Source: DATJGR01 sp041739525 (GTDB taxonomy: Bacteria > Pseudomonadota > Gammaproteobacteria > Pseudomonadales > Azotimanducaceae). Taken from it: a stretch of 64,000 bases of DNA. The position numbers and the translations under genes were made by a program. The notes beneath the pieces are model-generated. The model worked only from the letters and a program-made list of their open reading frames with translations. It did not search any database and had not been told where the DNA came from. Positions 8,914 through 17,378 of the stretch are shown here, piece after piece; the stretch's first letter is position 1, and each line of letters starts with the position of its first letter. Location of the stretch: assembly GCA_041739525.1 (NCBI GenBank), contig JBGSNQ010000131.1, positions 25,369 to 89,368 on the forward strand, written 5' to 3'.

Positions 8914-9276
8914 ATGAAGTCGAAACAAGGCGGCGCATCGTTCCTGAGTTGGATCGTCATCGCAGCAATGGTCAGCGCCATCGGCCTGATCGGGGCGCGT
9001 ATTGTGCCCGCGTACGTCGACTATCGAACGATCACCACGCTGATCGAAGCATTGCCCGCGGACAAAGTGCACGTGATGTCGAAGGGAGAGATTTACGACG
9101 CCCTCAGCAAGAGATTCCTGATCAACAACATCCGCGACCTCGACGTCACCAAAGTCGTAGCCATCGAGCGCAAGCGCGACGGGACCGCGCTGGTGCTCAA
9201 CTACGAGGTACGCCAACCGTTGCTCTACAACATCTCCATCGTCGTGTCGTTCAATAGGCGCTTCGACTTCCAGTGA
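8914..9276 (+). CDS. DUF4845 membrane protein of unknown function
   Basis: 120 residues from ATG 8914, with a good ribosome-binding site (GCGGAGG). The N-terminus MKSKQGGASFLSWIVIAAM is a bitopic membrane anchor (about residues 9-30), followed by VPAYVDYRTITTLIEAL and a periplasmic-looking alpha/beta segment that ends in a beta-rich tail. This is the DUF4845 pattern, a family typically encoded between lepB and rnc; no biochemical function is established. Conserved placement suggests a link to protein export or is simply operon tradition. A short inverted repeat AGTGTC-AC-GACACT (8885-8898) lies between lepB and this gene. Confidence 0.8.
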   Translation: MKSKQGGASFLSWIVIAAMVSAIGLIGARIVPAYVDYRTITTLIEALPADKVHVMSKGEIYDALSKRFLINNIRDLDVTKVVAIERKRDGTALVLNYEVRQPLLYNISIVVSFNRRFDFQ

Positions 9277-9329
9277 TCGCCCCGACGACTCATGCTGCTT
9301 AGAATCGCGCTCCCCTTTTGGTCGCTACG

Positions 9330-10007
9330 GTGGACTCGCCCGAACTCCTCGAACGCCGCCTCGGACATCGTTTCGCAGACCAGAATCTGCTGAGCCTCGC
9401 GCTGACGCACCGCAGCGCAGGCGATGCAAACAACGAACGACTCGAGTATCTCGGCGACGCAGCGCTCGGCTTCGTGATCGCAGAGTGGCTATGGCAGACG
9501 TTCCCTGACGCGAACGAGCATTCGTTGACGCTGATGCGCGCGAGCCTTGTGAAGAAGCCGTCACTTGCGAATATCGCGCGCGAAATCGAGCTTGGTGAAC
9601 ATCTTCGCCTCGGGGTTGGCGAGCGCAAGAGCGGTGGTCACCATCGCGAGTCGATACTGGCCGATACCCTTGAAGCGCTGATTGGCGCGGTGCTGGTGGA
9701 TGCCGGATACGACGCCGCGCGTGGCGTGATCAGGACGTTGTTCGAGCGTCACGTAGAAAAGGTCGACGCGCGGATGGCGCGCGACGCCAAAACGCAACTT
9801 CAGGAGCGCGTGCAGGGGCGTCGCCTGCCGCCGCCGGAGTATCGGGTGTTGTCGCGATCGGGCGACGAACATCTGCCGGAATTCGTCGTCGAATGTCGTA
9901 TCGCGGGCCTCGGTGTTCTGACACTGGGACGCGGCGGGAACCGACGAGAGGCGGAACAAGTCGCGGCGCGGGCCGCGCTCGACCAACTGGAACGATCCAA
10001 TGACTGA
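9330..10007 (+). CDS. rnc: Ribonuclease III
   Basis: 225 residues from GTG 9330; a TTG at 9318 in the same frame is an alternative. Neither start has a clear Shine-Dalgarno sequence. The RNase III signature NERLEYLGDAALGFVI is near residues 35-50, and the second catalytic Asp/Glu region is DTLEALIGAVLVDAGYD. The C-terminal double-stranded RNA-binding domain starts around residue 150 (DAKTQLQERVQGRRLPPPEY). The enzyme processes rRNA precursors and structured mRNAs. Its end overlaps era by 8 nt, the widely conserved rnc-era coupling. Confidence 0.95.
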   Translation: MDSPELLERRLGHRFADQNLLSLALTHRSAGDANNERLEYLGDAALGFVIAEWLWQTFPDANEHSLTLMRASLVKKPSLANIAREIELGEHLRLGVGERKSGGHHRESILADTLEALIGAVLVDAGYDAARGVIRTLFERHVEKVDARMARDAKTQLQERVQGRRLPPPEYRVLSRSGDEHLPEFVVECRIAGLGVLTLGRGGNRREAEQVAARAALDQLERSND

Positions 10008-10902
10008 AGTGCAAGCTGATGTACAACGTTGTGGCTATGTCGCACTGGTGGGGCGGCCGAACGTCGGCAAATCGACGCTGCTGAATCACCTCGTCGGCCG
10101 CAAGCTCAGCATCACGTCGCGCAAACCGCAAACGACGCGGCACAACCTGCTGGGTGTCGACACGATCGACGCTTCGCAGGCGATCTATGTCGACACGCCG
10201 GGCATTCACGACGGCGGTGGTCGCGCGGTCAACCGCTACATGGTGCGCACCGCGACGTCGGCGCTGCACGATGTCGACATTGCGGTGCTCGTCTTGGAGC
10301 GCTTGCGTCTGGGCGAGGACGACCTTCGTGTGGTCGAGCTGGTGCGGGCGTCGCGCGCTCGCAAGATGTGTGTCGTCAACAAGATCGACCAGCTCGAGGA
10401 TCGCACCCAGCTACTGCCGCATCTGGCGAAGCTCGACGAACTCGGTGTATTCGAAGAGATCATTCCGGTCTCGGCGTTGCTCGGGACCGGTCTCGATCGT
10501 CTGAAGCAGCAGGTGCTCGAGCGGCTTCCGGAAGGTCCGCATCTGTTTCCGCCCGACCAGGTCACCGACCGCTCGGAGCGCTTCATCGCAGGCGAGATCG
10601 TGCGCGAGAAGTTGATGCGCCGGTTGGGCGACGAACTGCCGCACCGGATCACGGTGGTCATCGAGAACTACGTGGTGAAGCCGCGCATCGTCGAGATCGA
10701 TGCCACCATACTGGTCGAGCGAGACGGGCAGAAGGCGATCATCATCGGCCGTAACGGCGGGCTGCTGAAGTCGGTGGGGCAGGAAGCGCGCATCGACATC
10801 GAAAAGCTGATAGAGCGCAAAGTGATGCTGCGGCTATGGGTGAAGGTTAAAGCCGGATGGACGAACAACGAAGCCGGTTTCAAGCGTTTGGGATTCGACT
10901 GA
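10000..10902 (+). CDS. era: GTPase Era
   Basis: 300 residues. G1 GRPNVGKSTLLNHLVG, the switch II motif VDTPGIHDGG and G4 NKIDQ are all present. The C-terminal KH domain is marked by VIVEN-like ITVVIENYVVK and IIIGRNGGLLKSVGQEARIDIEKL. Era binds the 3' end of 16S rRNA and acts as a checkpoint in 30S maturation. It overlaps rnc by 8 nt, and recO begins 1 nt after its stop, so rnc-era-recO form one unit. Confidence 0.97.
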   Translation: MTEVQADVQRCGYVALVGRPNVGKSTLLNHLVGRKLSITSRKPQTTRHNLLGVDTIDASQAIYVDTPGIHDGGGRAVNRYMVRTATSALHDVDIAVLVLERLRLGEDDLRVVELVRASRARKMCVVNKIDQLEDRTQLLPHLAKLDELGVFEEIIPVSALLGTGLDRLKQQVLERLPEGPHLFPPDQVTDRSERFIAGEIVREKLMRRLGDELPHRITVVIENYVVKPRIVEIDATILVERDGQKAIIIGRNGGLLKSVGQEARIDIEKLIERKVMLRLWVKVKAGWTNNEAGFKRLGFD

Positions 10903-10903
10903 G

Positions 10904-11605
10904 ATGACTCGGCGCATCGTCGATGAACCCGCTTACGTGCTGCACGTGCGAGCGTACCGGGAGACCAGCGCGATCATCGATCTGCTGACGCTTCAACACG
11001 GGCGGGTCAGCGTAGTGGCGCGTGGCATACGACGTGCACGCGGCGGCCAACCCCACCCGTTTGGACGTTTGTCGGTCGGTTGCAGCGGCCGCGGTCAACT
11101 GCTGACGCTCGCGGGATACGACTCGATATCGCACCGGTGGCTCACCGGCGACGCGCTGTATGCGGGGCTCTACCTGAACGAATTGCTGTTGCGGTTGTTA
11201 CGTGATGACGACCCGCATCCGGTGTTGTTCGAAGGCTACGAACACACCCTCGATCAGCTGACGGAGAGTGCCGATGAAGCAGCGCTGCGCGTCTTTGAGC
11301 GACTGCTGTTGAAAGAGTGCGGCTACGAAGTGACGTTCGGGTTCGATGCCGAGTCGGGCGAAGCCGTGCAGAGCGGTCGCGGCTACCGCTTCGTGCCCGA
11401 TGTGGGCTTCCATGCCGTCGACGAGGCGGTGGACGATCGTCTCGTGTTCGGCGGCGCAACGCTGCGCGCCATCGCGGCCAACGAGTATTCCGACCCTTCC
11501 GTGCGTCGTTCCGCGAAGCAGATCATGCGGCGCGCGCTTGCACCGCATCTCGGCGACCGGCCGATCGCCAGTCGCGCGCTTTACCGCAGGAACAGTGCAT
11601 CGTGA
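10904..11605 (+). CDS. recO: DNA repair protein RecO
   Basis: 233 residues. The N-terminal OB-fold is recognisable from EPAYVLHVRAYRETSAIIDLLTLQHGRVSVVARG. The helical C-terminal domain includes LYAGLYLNELLLRLLRDDDPHP, a hallmark of RecO, and LKECGYEV. RecO with RecR loads RecA onto SSB-coated single strands in gap repair. It lies directly after era; pdxJ, which often follows recO, is absent and rlmD comes next. The stop codon sits inside the first copy of a perfect 14-bp tandem repeat. Confidence 0.93.
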   Translation: MTRRIVDEPAYVLHVRAYRETSAIIDLLTLQHGRVSVVARGIRRARGGQPHPFGRLSVGCSGRGQLLTLAGYDSISHRWLTGDALYAGLYLNELLLRLLRDDDPHPVLFEGYEHTLDQLTESADEAALRVFERLLLKECGYEVTFGFDAESGEAVQSGRGYRFVPDVGFHAVDEAVDDRLVFGGATLRAIAANEYSDPSVRRSAKQIMRRALAPHLGDRPIASRALYRRNSAS

Positions 11606-11624
11606 GCAGGGCATCGTGAGCAGG
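11597..11624 (+). repeat. Perfect 14-bp tandem duplication at the recO/rlmD junction
   Basis: GCATCGTGAGCAGG occurs at 11597-11610 and again immediately at 11611-11624. Each copy contains GTGA. The first copy supplies the recO TGA (11603-11605), the second supplies the proposed rlmD GTG (11616). With one copy only, recO and rlmD would overlap as GTGA. Confidence 0.9.
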
Positions 11625-12935
11625 CGGCAGGGTCCTCGCGTGATCGAACTCGAAATCGAGACGCTTGGCGCCGACGGTTTCGGCGTGGCGCGATTCGAAC
11701 GCCGTCCGGTGCACGTGAAAGGGGCGCTACCGGGAGAGGTGGTCAGCGCTCGGGTTGTTCGGCGCCGCCGCGGCGATTGGTATGCGCTGCCGGAAGAATG
11801 GATCGTGAGAGCCGGTACGCGTGCGACACCCGCGTGTGAAGCGTTCATGCGTTGCGGTGGTTGCAGCATGCAGCACCTCACCGCCGACGCGCAGCTCGCG
11901 CTGAAGCAGCAGTGGTTGCTCGATCAACTCGAGGCAGCCGGCGTTAAGGCGAAAGCAACGCTCGCCCCGGTGCGCGGGCCGCTGTATTACTACCGCCGCC
12001 GCGCCCGTCTCGCCGTACGCTCGGTGCGCGACACCGGCGAACTGCTGGTCGGATTTCGCGAGAGTTTCGGCAATCGTGTTGCGCGACTGCGTTCATGTTC
12101 AGTGCTGAAACAGCCGTTTGCCGACGAACTGCCGGCACTCGCCGCCGTGATCGCGGGGCTGGAGGCGCGCGAGTCCATTCCGCAGATCGAAGTTGCCGTT
12201 GGCGACGATGCCGCGGCAATGGTGCTGCGACACGTCGATCCGTTGAGCGCGGCCGATCGTCGCGCACTCGCTCGTTACCAGGCGCGCACGCCGATCCGGG
12301 TGCTGTGTCAGCCCGATGGCTACGACAGCATCGTCGACCTGGATGGTGCGCTGCCGCGCGAGCTCAGCTATCGCATCGACGCATTCGGTGTGGCGCTTTC
12401 GTTCCAGGCGGTCGACTTCATTCAGGTTAACGGTCCGATCAATTCAGACCTCGTCGAATGCGCGATCGACTGGCTCAGTATCGGGCACCGCGATCGGGTG
12501 CTCGACCTCTTCTGCGGTATCGGCAACTTCACGTTGCCGTTGGCGCGGCGCGGCGCGACGGTGCTCGGACTGGAAGGTGCCGACGATCTGGTGCAGCGCG
12601 GGCGCGCGAACGCGCAGCGTAACGGCCTCGAACGAGCCGTAACCTTCGAAACTGCCGACCTCTACGCGCAACCACTCGATCCAATCGTAAGAGCGGCGTT
12701 CGAAGGCGTTCGTAAAGTGCTGCTCGATCCGCCGAGAACCGGCGCAGGGGCGATCCTGTCGCCATTGGCTGCATCGAAAGTCGAACGTATTGCCTACGTG
12801 TCGTGTCATCCCGTGAGCTTTGCACGCGATGCGGCGGTGCTCGAGAAGTTCGGTTTCGCACTGTCGAAGGTTCGGGTATTCGATATGTTCCCTCATACCA
12901 CGCACGTAGAGACGCTCGGAGTGTTCGAACGCTGA
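11616..12935 (+). CDS. rlmD: 23S rRNA (uracil-1939-C5)-methyltransferase RlmD
   Basis: 439 residues from GTG 11616; GTG 11640 is an alternative and would shorten the N-terminus by 8 residues. An N-terminal TRAM domain (IELEIETLGADGFGVARFE) precedes an iron-sulfur site with Cys74, Cys80 and Cys83 (CEAFMRCGGC) and Cys161 (RLRSCSVLKQ). The C-terminal Rossmann methyltransferase has VLDLFCGIGNFTLPLA. The active-site region is LLDPPRTGAGA, and the nucleophile motif YVSCHPVSFARD. This four-Cys pattern fits RlmD rather than RlmC. The stop overlaps the relA start by 1 nt. Confidence 0.95.
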   Translation: MSRRQGPRVIELEIETLGADGFGVARFERRPVHVKGALPGEVVSARVVRRRRGDWYALPEEWIVRAGTRATPACEAFMRCGGCSMQHLTADAQLALKQQWLLDQLEAAGVKAKATLAPVRGPLYYYRRRARLAVRSVRDTGELLVGFRESFGNRVARLRSCSVLKQPFADELPALAAVIAGLEARESIPQIEVAVGDDAAAMVLRHVDPLSAADRRALARYQARTPIRVLCQPDGYDSIVDLDGALPRELSYRIDAFGVALSFQAVDFIQVNGPINSDLVECAIDWLSIGHRDRVLDLFCGIGNFTLPLARRGATVLGLEGADDLVQRGRANAQRNGLERAVTFETADLYAQPLDPIVRAAFEGVRKVLLDPPRTGAGAILSPLAASKVERIAYVSCHPVSFARDAAVLEKFGFALSKVRVFDMFPHTTHVETLGVFER

Positions 12936-14869
12936 TGGTCACGCTGAAGCACGACGAATGGCATTCCGCAGACGGCAGCTTCGATGGCGCGGCCTGGCTC
13001 GATCGCATCTGCGCCGCCGATGCGCGACTCGATCGTGAACTGCTGCAGCGTGCAATGACGTTCGTGCAGCGGTACGACGGAAACGACGAGGGCATCGTCC
13101 GCAGCGGCGTCGAATTCGGCGATCTGATGGCTGAACTGCGCATGGACGCGACGTCGATCGCGGCGGGCATGGTGTACCGGTGCGTGCGCGGCGGCCACGC
13201 GACCACGGCCACGCTGGAACGCGACGTGGATGCGGAAGTCGCACACCTCGTTGCGGAGGTCGAGCGCGTTGGCACGGTGAGTCTGCTGGAGCTGACGAAT
13301 CCCCCGTTGCTTGCACGCGAAGCGCGCGATCAGATCGACAATGTCCGCCGCATGCTCGTCGCGATGATCGACGATGTGCGTGTTGCCATCATCAAACTCG
13401 CCGAGCGGATCATCGTGCTGCGCAGCGCCAAAGGCGATTCATCTTCGCGCCAGCAGCGTGTGTCGAAGGAAGCCCTGGAAGTATTTGCGCCGCTAGCCAA
13501 CCGGCTCGGCATCTGGCGCCTGAAGTGGGAACTCGAGGACCTCGCGTTCCGTTTTCAGAATCCGGATGAGTATCGCCGCATCGCTGCGCGCCTCGACGGC
13601 AAGCGCATCCACCGCGAAGAGGACGTGGCGAGCGTTGCCTCTGCGCTTGCGACGGCGTTACAGCAGGAGGGAATCACCGCCGACGTGCGCGGGCGCGCGA
13701 AACACATCTACAGCATCTGGCGAAAGATGGATGCGAAGAGCATCGACTTCGACCACGTTTACGACATTCGCGCGCTGCGCGTCGTTGTGTCGTCGATACG
13801 CGACTGCTATACGGCGTTGGGCGTGATTCACACACGGTGGCACCACGTTCCGCGCGAGTTCGACGACTACATCGCGAACCCGAAGGAAAACGGTTATCGG
13901 TCGATCCATACCGCAGTTGTCGGCCCTGACCAGCGCACGGTGGAGATCCAGATCCGCACCCGCGAGATGCATCGTGAAGCCGAACTCGGCGTCTGTGCGC
14001 ACTGGGCGTACAAAACCGAGACCGGCAAAGTCGATGCGTTCTACACGGAGAAGCTGAGCTGGTTACGCCAGGTACTCGCGTGGCACGAAGAGGTCGGTGG
14101 TTTCGTATCGGTTGGTCGCGAGCTGCGCTCGAACATCGAGGACGGACGCATCTACGTGTCTACGCCCGCGGGTCACGTGTTGGACATGCCGGAAGGTTCG
14201 ACGCCGGTCGACTTCGCGTATCGCGTACACACCCAGATCGGCCAACGCTGTGTCGGTGCGTTGATCGACGGTCGCGAGACGCCGCTCAACACTCGACTCT
14301 CCACCGGGCAGCGCGTCGAGATCGTCACCGACGATCGCTCGCAACCGAATCGCGACTGGCTCAACCAGAATCTCGGCTACGTGCGCACGGCGCGTGCACT
14401 CGCGAAGATACAAGCGTGGTTCCGTTCGCTCGATCGTGAGCACAATGTGGCTGCCGGGCGCGCGATGCTCGAGACCGAGTTCGAGCGTCTCGCAATCCCG
14501 TTCGATCTGTCGAAACTCGCGCTGCGACGAGGTTACGTTGACGTCGACTCGTTGTGTTTGGCGGTGGCGGTGGGCGAGCGCCAGTTGCTCGATGTCGTCG
14601 CCGTGTACAACGACGTTGCCTTGCCGAGCGTTACGAGCATCGACATTCAGAGCGCAGACCGCGCCGGTGTGTTGCACGACATCACGGCGGTGTTGGCGGA
14701 GCACAGCGTGTCGATGGTCTCCATTCAGGCGACCTCCGATGCGAAAGCGAATACTGCTACCATCCGATTGGGGGCGGAGGTTCGCGATCTGCTCGGTTTG
14801 GCCACGTTGCTCGATCGAATTCGTCGCGTGAGTGGCGTCGCACGAGTACAACGTCGAATCGATGCATGA
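12935..14869 (+). CDS. relA: (p)ppGpp synthetase RelA lacking the zinc-finger domain
   Basis: 644 residues from ATG 12935, about 100 shorter than E. coli RelA (744). The N-terminal hydrolase-like domain has no HDxxED motif, as expected for RelA. The synthetase domain is intact: RAKHIYSIWRKM, FDHVYDIRALRVVV, ENGYRSIHTAVVGPD and VEIQIRTREMHREAELG. A TGS domain follows (DGRIYVSTPAGHVLDMPEGS). After the helical region (LDLSK-like FDLSKLALRRGYVDVD) the sequence passes from VAVYNDVALPSVTSIDIQS straight into the C-terminal ACT/RRM (ADRAGVLHDITAVL). The conserved Cys-Cys, Pro-Gly-Asp and His-x3-Cys block that forms the ribosome-contacting zinc finger is missing. Coupled to rlmD by TGATG. Confidence 0.93.
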   Translation: MVTLKHDEWHSADGSFDGAAWLDRICAADARLDRELLQRAMTFVQRYDGNDEGIVRSGVEFGDLMAELRMDATSIAAGMVYRCVRGGHATTATLERDVDAEVAHLVAEVERVGTVSLLELTNPPLLAREARDQIDNVRRMLVAMIDDVRVAIIKLAERIIVLRSAKGDSSSRQQRVSKEALEVFAPLANRLGIWRLKWELEDLAFRFQNPDEYRRIAARLDGKRIHREEDVASVASALATALQQEGITADVRGRAKHIYSIWRKMDAKSIDFDHVYDIRALRVVVSSIRDCYTALGVIHTRWHHVPREFDDYIANPKENGYRSIHTAVVGPDQRTVEIQIRTREMHREAELGVCAHWAYKTETGKVDAFYTEKLSWLRQVLAWHEEVGGFVSVGRELRSNIEDGRIYVSTPAGHVLDMPEGSTPVDFAYRVHTQIGQRCVGALIDGRETPLNTRLSTGQRVEIVTDDRSQPNRDWLNQNLGYVRTARALAKIQAWFRSLDREHNVAAGRAMLETEFERLAIPFDLSKLALRRGYVDVDSLCLAVAVGERQLLDVVAVYNDVALPSVTSIDIQSADRAGVLHDITAVLAEHSVSMVSIQATSDAKANTATIRLGAEVRDLLGLATLLDRIRRVSGVARVQRRIDA

Positions 14870-14918
14870 ACAACACCGTGTGCCTCGCCCGAGGCCGCGG
14901 CAGCCAAAGGAGTTTCCG

Positions 14919-15575
14919 ATGCGTTTGATCCTGTTGGGACCACCGGGTGCGGGCAAAGGTACCCAGGCCCAGTACATCTGCGACGCTTACGGCATACCGC
15001 AGATCTCTACCGGCGACATGCTGCGCGCAGCGGTAAAAGCCGGTACTCCACTGGGTCGTCAGGTAAAGAAGGTGATGGACAGCGGAGCGCTGGTTTCAGA
15101 CGACATCATCATCGCGTTGGTACAGGAGCGCATTCAGCAGCCCGACGCTGCGAACGGATTTCTGCTCGATGGGTTTCCAAGAACGATCGTGCAGGCACAG
15201 GCGCTCATCGATGCCGGTGTCGCTCTCGACGGTGTGCTCGAGATCGCCGTGGCGCCGGAAGAAATCGTAAAACGTCTCAGTGGAAGACGTGTTCACGAAA
15301 AATCCGGTCGTGTGTATCACGTCATCTACAACCCACCCAAAGTCGCCAATCACGACGACGAAACGGGTGATGTGCTCGTGCAGCGCAAGGACGACGAGGA
15401 AGCGACGGTGCGGGAGCGGCTGCAGGTGTATCACCGCCAGACGTTTCCGTTAGTCGATTTCTACAGCAAATTGGCTGCGAAAAAGCGCGTTCACTACGCG
15501 AAGGTCGAAGGCATCGGCAGCGTCGACGACATTAGAGACGCGGTGTTGTCGAAGTTGAAGAGCTTCGAATCGTGA
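14919..15575 (+). CDS. adk: Adenylate kinase
   Basis: 218 residues, normal length. Start ATG 14919 has an ideal ribosome-binding site AAAGGAG at 14906-14912. P-loop GPPGAGKGTQAQ at residues 7-18; AMP-binding ISTGDMLRAAV; DGFPRTIVQAQAL; LID domain GRRVHEKSGRVYHVIYNPP without zinc-binding cysteines. It interconverts ATP plus AMP and two ADP. It follows relA by about 50 nt and is probably in its own unit. An 11-bp tandem duplication covers its stop codon. Confidence 0.97.
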   Translation: MRLILLGPPGAGKGTQAQYICDAYGIPQISTGDMLRAAVKAGTPLGRQVKKVMDSGALVSDDIIIALVQERIQQPDAANGFLLDGFPRTIVQAQALIDAGVALDGVLEIAVAPEEIVKRLSGRRVHEKSGRVYHVIYNPPKVANHDDETGDVLVQRKDDEEATVRERLQVYHRQTFPLVDFYSKLAAKKRVHYAKVEGIGSVDDIRDAVLSKLKSFES

Positions 15576-15591
15576 TCAACTCGTGATCAAC
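15570..15591 (+). repeat. Perfect 11-bp tandem duplication at the adk stop
   Basis: TCGTGATCAAC occurs at 15570-15580 and 15581-15591. The first copy contains the adk TGA (15573-15575). TGATCA within the unit is itself palindromic. Confidence 0.85.
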
Positions 15592-15763
15592 AGCGCGTGT
15601 TGTGTTCGCTTCTGATCACACTCACGCGTCTCTTCTCCTCGCAAAAGCTTTCACGAAGGGGTGGAATTTAGTTTCATTTCACCTATTATCTCCACCGCGC
15701 GTCCTAAGACGCTGTATGTCTTGAGACGTTTGGTTGAGTCAACAATGCCGAGGAGATGAGTAA

Positions 15764-15988
15764 ATGGCGAAAGCTAAAGCAAAGAAGAAAGCAGCACCGA
15801 AGAAGAAGGCTGCTAAGAAGAAAGTAGCAAAGCGGAAAGTCGCTAAGAAGAAGGCTCCGAGTCGTCGCATGGCGGCAGCTCGTAAGAAGCCGGCGAAGAA
15901 AGCCGCTGCAAAGAAAAAGAAAGCCGCTCCGAAGAAAAAAGCTGCGAAGAAGAAGGCAGCTAAGCGGAAAGTAGCCAAGAAGAAGTAG
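15764..15988 (+). CDS. Histone H1-like lysine/alanine-rich basic protein
   Basis: 74 residues, almost entirely Lys, Ala, Arg, Val and Pro, starting MAKAKAKKKAAPKKKAAKK. Start ATG 15764 has GAGGAG at 15751-15756. The protein consists of two nearly identical ~24-residue halves (about residues 7-30 and 51-74, both KKKAAPKKKAAKKKxAKRKVAKKK) joined by a linker with SRRMAAARKKPAKK. It resembles bacterial histone H1-like proteins and the C-terminal repeats of AlgP, which bind DNA without sequence specificity. The gene stands alone, 188 nt after adk, in a spacer with a possible -10 TATTAT at 15684-15689 but no clear -35, and is followed by two hairpins. Low-complexity makes family assignment approximate. 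Confidence 0.8.
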   Translation: MAKAKAKKKAAPKKKAAKKKVAKRKVAKKKAPSRRMAAARKKPAKKAAAKKKKAAPKKKAAKKKAAKRKVAKKK

Positions 15989-16008
15989 TAAGAAGAAGCA
16001 GTAGTCGA

Positions 16009-16026
16009 TGAGTGCGAAAGCACTCA
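16009..16026 (+). other. Perfect GNRA-loop hairpin after the H1-like gene
   Basis: TGAGTGC-GAAA-GCACTCA: a 7-bp perfect stem closed by a GAAA tetraloop, 20 nt after the H1-like stop. No U-tract follows, so it is more likely an mRNA 3'-end stabiliser than a terminator by itself. Confidence 0.6.
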
Positions 16027-16040
16027 CCGATTGAAAATTT

Positions 16041-16080
16041 GGGGCGAGATCAGCGGGGTACCAACCCAGCGTCTCGCCCC
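16041..16080. terminator. Probable bidirectional terminator between the H1-like gene and moeA
   Basis: GGGGCGAGA (16041-16049) pairs perfectly with TCTCGCCCC (16072-16080) across a 22-nt loop containing a smaller GGG/CCC pairing. It sits between two convergent genes. The minus-strand side is followed by AAATTTTCAA, a short U-run; the plus side by GATTCATTTA. Position and stem strength support termination in both directions. Confidence 0.65.
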
Positions 16081-16127
16081 GATTCATTTAGGGCTCGGTG
16101 ATTCCCCCTTAGTAATTCTCGAGCAGG

Positions 16128-17378
16128 TCACGCCAGCAATCCCGTTAGCGGCAGAATCGAAACCGATTCGCCCTTCGCAAGATCACCGCTGACGCGCGGT
16201 ACTTCGATCAGGCAATTTGCACCGCGAAAGCTGCCGATCCTGTTCGAACTCTGATCCGAAGTCGGCTCTACGAAGATTCCGTTGGTATGGATCCAATACG
16301 TACCTCGTTGATACTCGACACGACCGGATTCGTGCGCGATGTCGCAATTCAGCGTTGCATCCACTCGTAGCGGCGGTTCGTGTGAAACACCCGAGAGTGT
16401 CGAGAGGATCGGCTTCACCAGCATCAGAAACGTCACGATGGTCGATACCGGATTACCGGGCAGGCCGAAGAAGTGACAGTCGCCTATACGCCCGTATGCG
16501 AGCGGCTTGCCGGGTTTGATTGCGATCTTCCAGAACTCGATGCGTCCGAGTCGCTCGACGATGTCGCGCACGTAATCCGCGTCGCCGACCGAGACGCCCC
16601 CCGACGTCATCACCACGTCGTGTTGCATCGCGGCAGTTTGCAACGTTGCTTCGATGATCTTCGGATCGTCGGGCAGGATGCCGAGGTCTTCGATCGCTAC
16701 CGGCGCCCCGCGCAGCAACTGCTGCAGAACGAATCGGTTAGCGTCGTAGATCTGTCCCGGGCGTAGTGCGTCGCCGGCGCTGCGCAACTCATCGCCTGTA
16801 GAGAACAGCGCGAGCCGGATCCGCGGGCGAACGCGAACGTTTGTCAGTCCGCACGCGGTCAGCCACGCCAGATCGAATGCGCCGAGTCGCAAGCCCGCTT
16901 GTGCGAGAACTGCACCGCGCGCGATGTCGTGTCCCGGTGGACGCACGTTGCTGCGTGTGATCGGCCGCGCCTGCAGCACGATGTTGGCGCCGTCGCGATG
17001 TACATCTTCCTGGATCACCACCGTGTCGCATCGCGGCGGTATCACCGCACCGGTGAAGATGCGAACGGCGTGATTCACTCGTGGCACGTCGGCAAACGGC
17101 GTTCCTGCGCGACTCTCACCCTCAACGTTCAGGCGATACGGCGGCTCCGTGCTGAAGATAGGGTCGTCGCCGCAGATGGCGTAGCCGTCCATTGCGGAGG
17201 CAAAGAACGGCGGTACGTCCATCGGTGCAATGATCGTCTCTGCGACGACACGCCCCGCCGCGTCGGCCAACGCGACGATCTCGGCAGGCCCATCGATCGG
17301 CGCTACGATCGAGCGCAGCAGTGTCAGAGCTTCGTCGAGTCCGAGAAACTGGCGCGTGTTCAACTTAGAATTCCGCAT
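16128..17378 (-). CDS. moeA: Molybdopterin molybdenumtransferase MoeA
   Basis: 416 residues from ATG 17378. The frame is open further upstream, with ATGs at 17399 and 17396 as alternatives, but residues from MRNSKLN fit the family length (about 400). Motifs: PPFFASAMDGYA near residue 65, FTGAVIPPRCDTVVIQED, STGDEL, and VMTSGGVSVGDADYV of the MoCF domain, then FGLPGNPVSTIVTF. MoeA inserts molybdate into adenylylated molybdopterin. No other cofactor gene is adjacent. Its start codon abuts that of divergent tsaB within one CATATG, so its ribosome-binding region lies inside tsaB; no good Shine-Dalgarno is seen. Confidence 0.93.
   Translation of the reverse strand: MRNSKLNTRQFLGLDEALTLLRSIVAPIDGPAEIVALADAAGRVVAETIIAPMDVPPFFASAMDGYAICGDDPIFSTEPPYRLNVEGESRAGTPFADVPRVNHAVRIFTGAVIPPRCDTVVIQEDVHRDGANIVLQARPITRSNVRPPGHDIARGAVLAQAGLRLGAFDLAWLTACGLTNVRVRPRIRLALFSTGDELRSAGDALRPGQIYDANRFVLQQLLRGAPVAIEDLGILPDDPKIIEATLQTAAMQHDVVMTSGGVSVGDADYVRDIVERLGRIEFWKIAIKPGKPLAYGRIGDCHFFGLPGNPVSTIVTFLMLVKPILSTLSGVSHEPPLRVDATLNCDIAHESGRVEYQRGTYWIHTNGIFVEPTSDQSSNRIGSFRGANCLIEVPRVSGDLAKGESVSILPLTGLLA

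Noticed and set aside
15764..15988. Repetitive AAGAAG tract as a simple repeat or CRISPR-like array
   Set aside because: It is an open frame with a good ribosome-binding site; the repetition reflects Lys/Ala codons, not spaced repeats.
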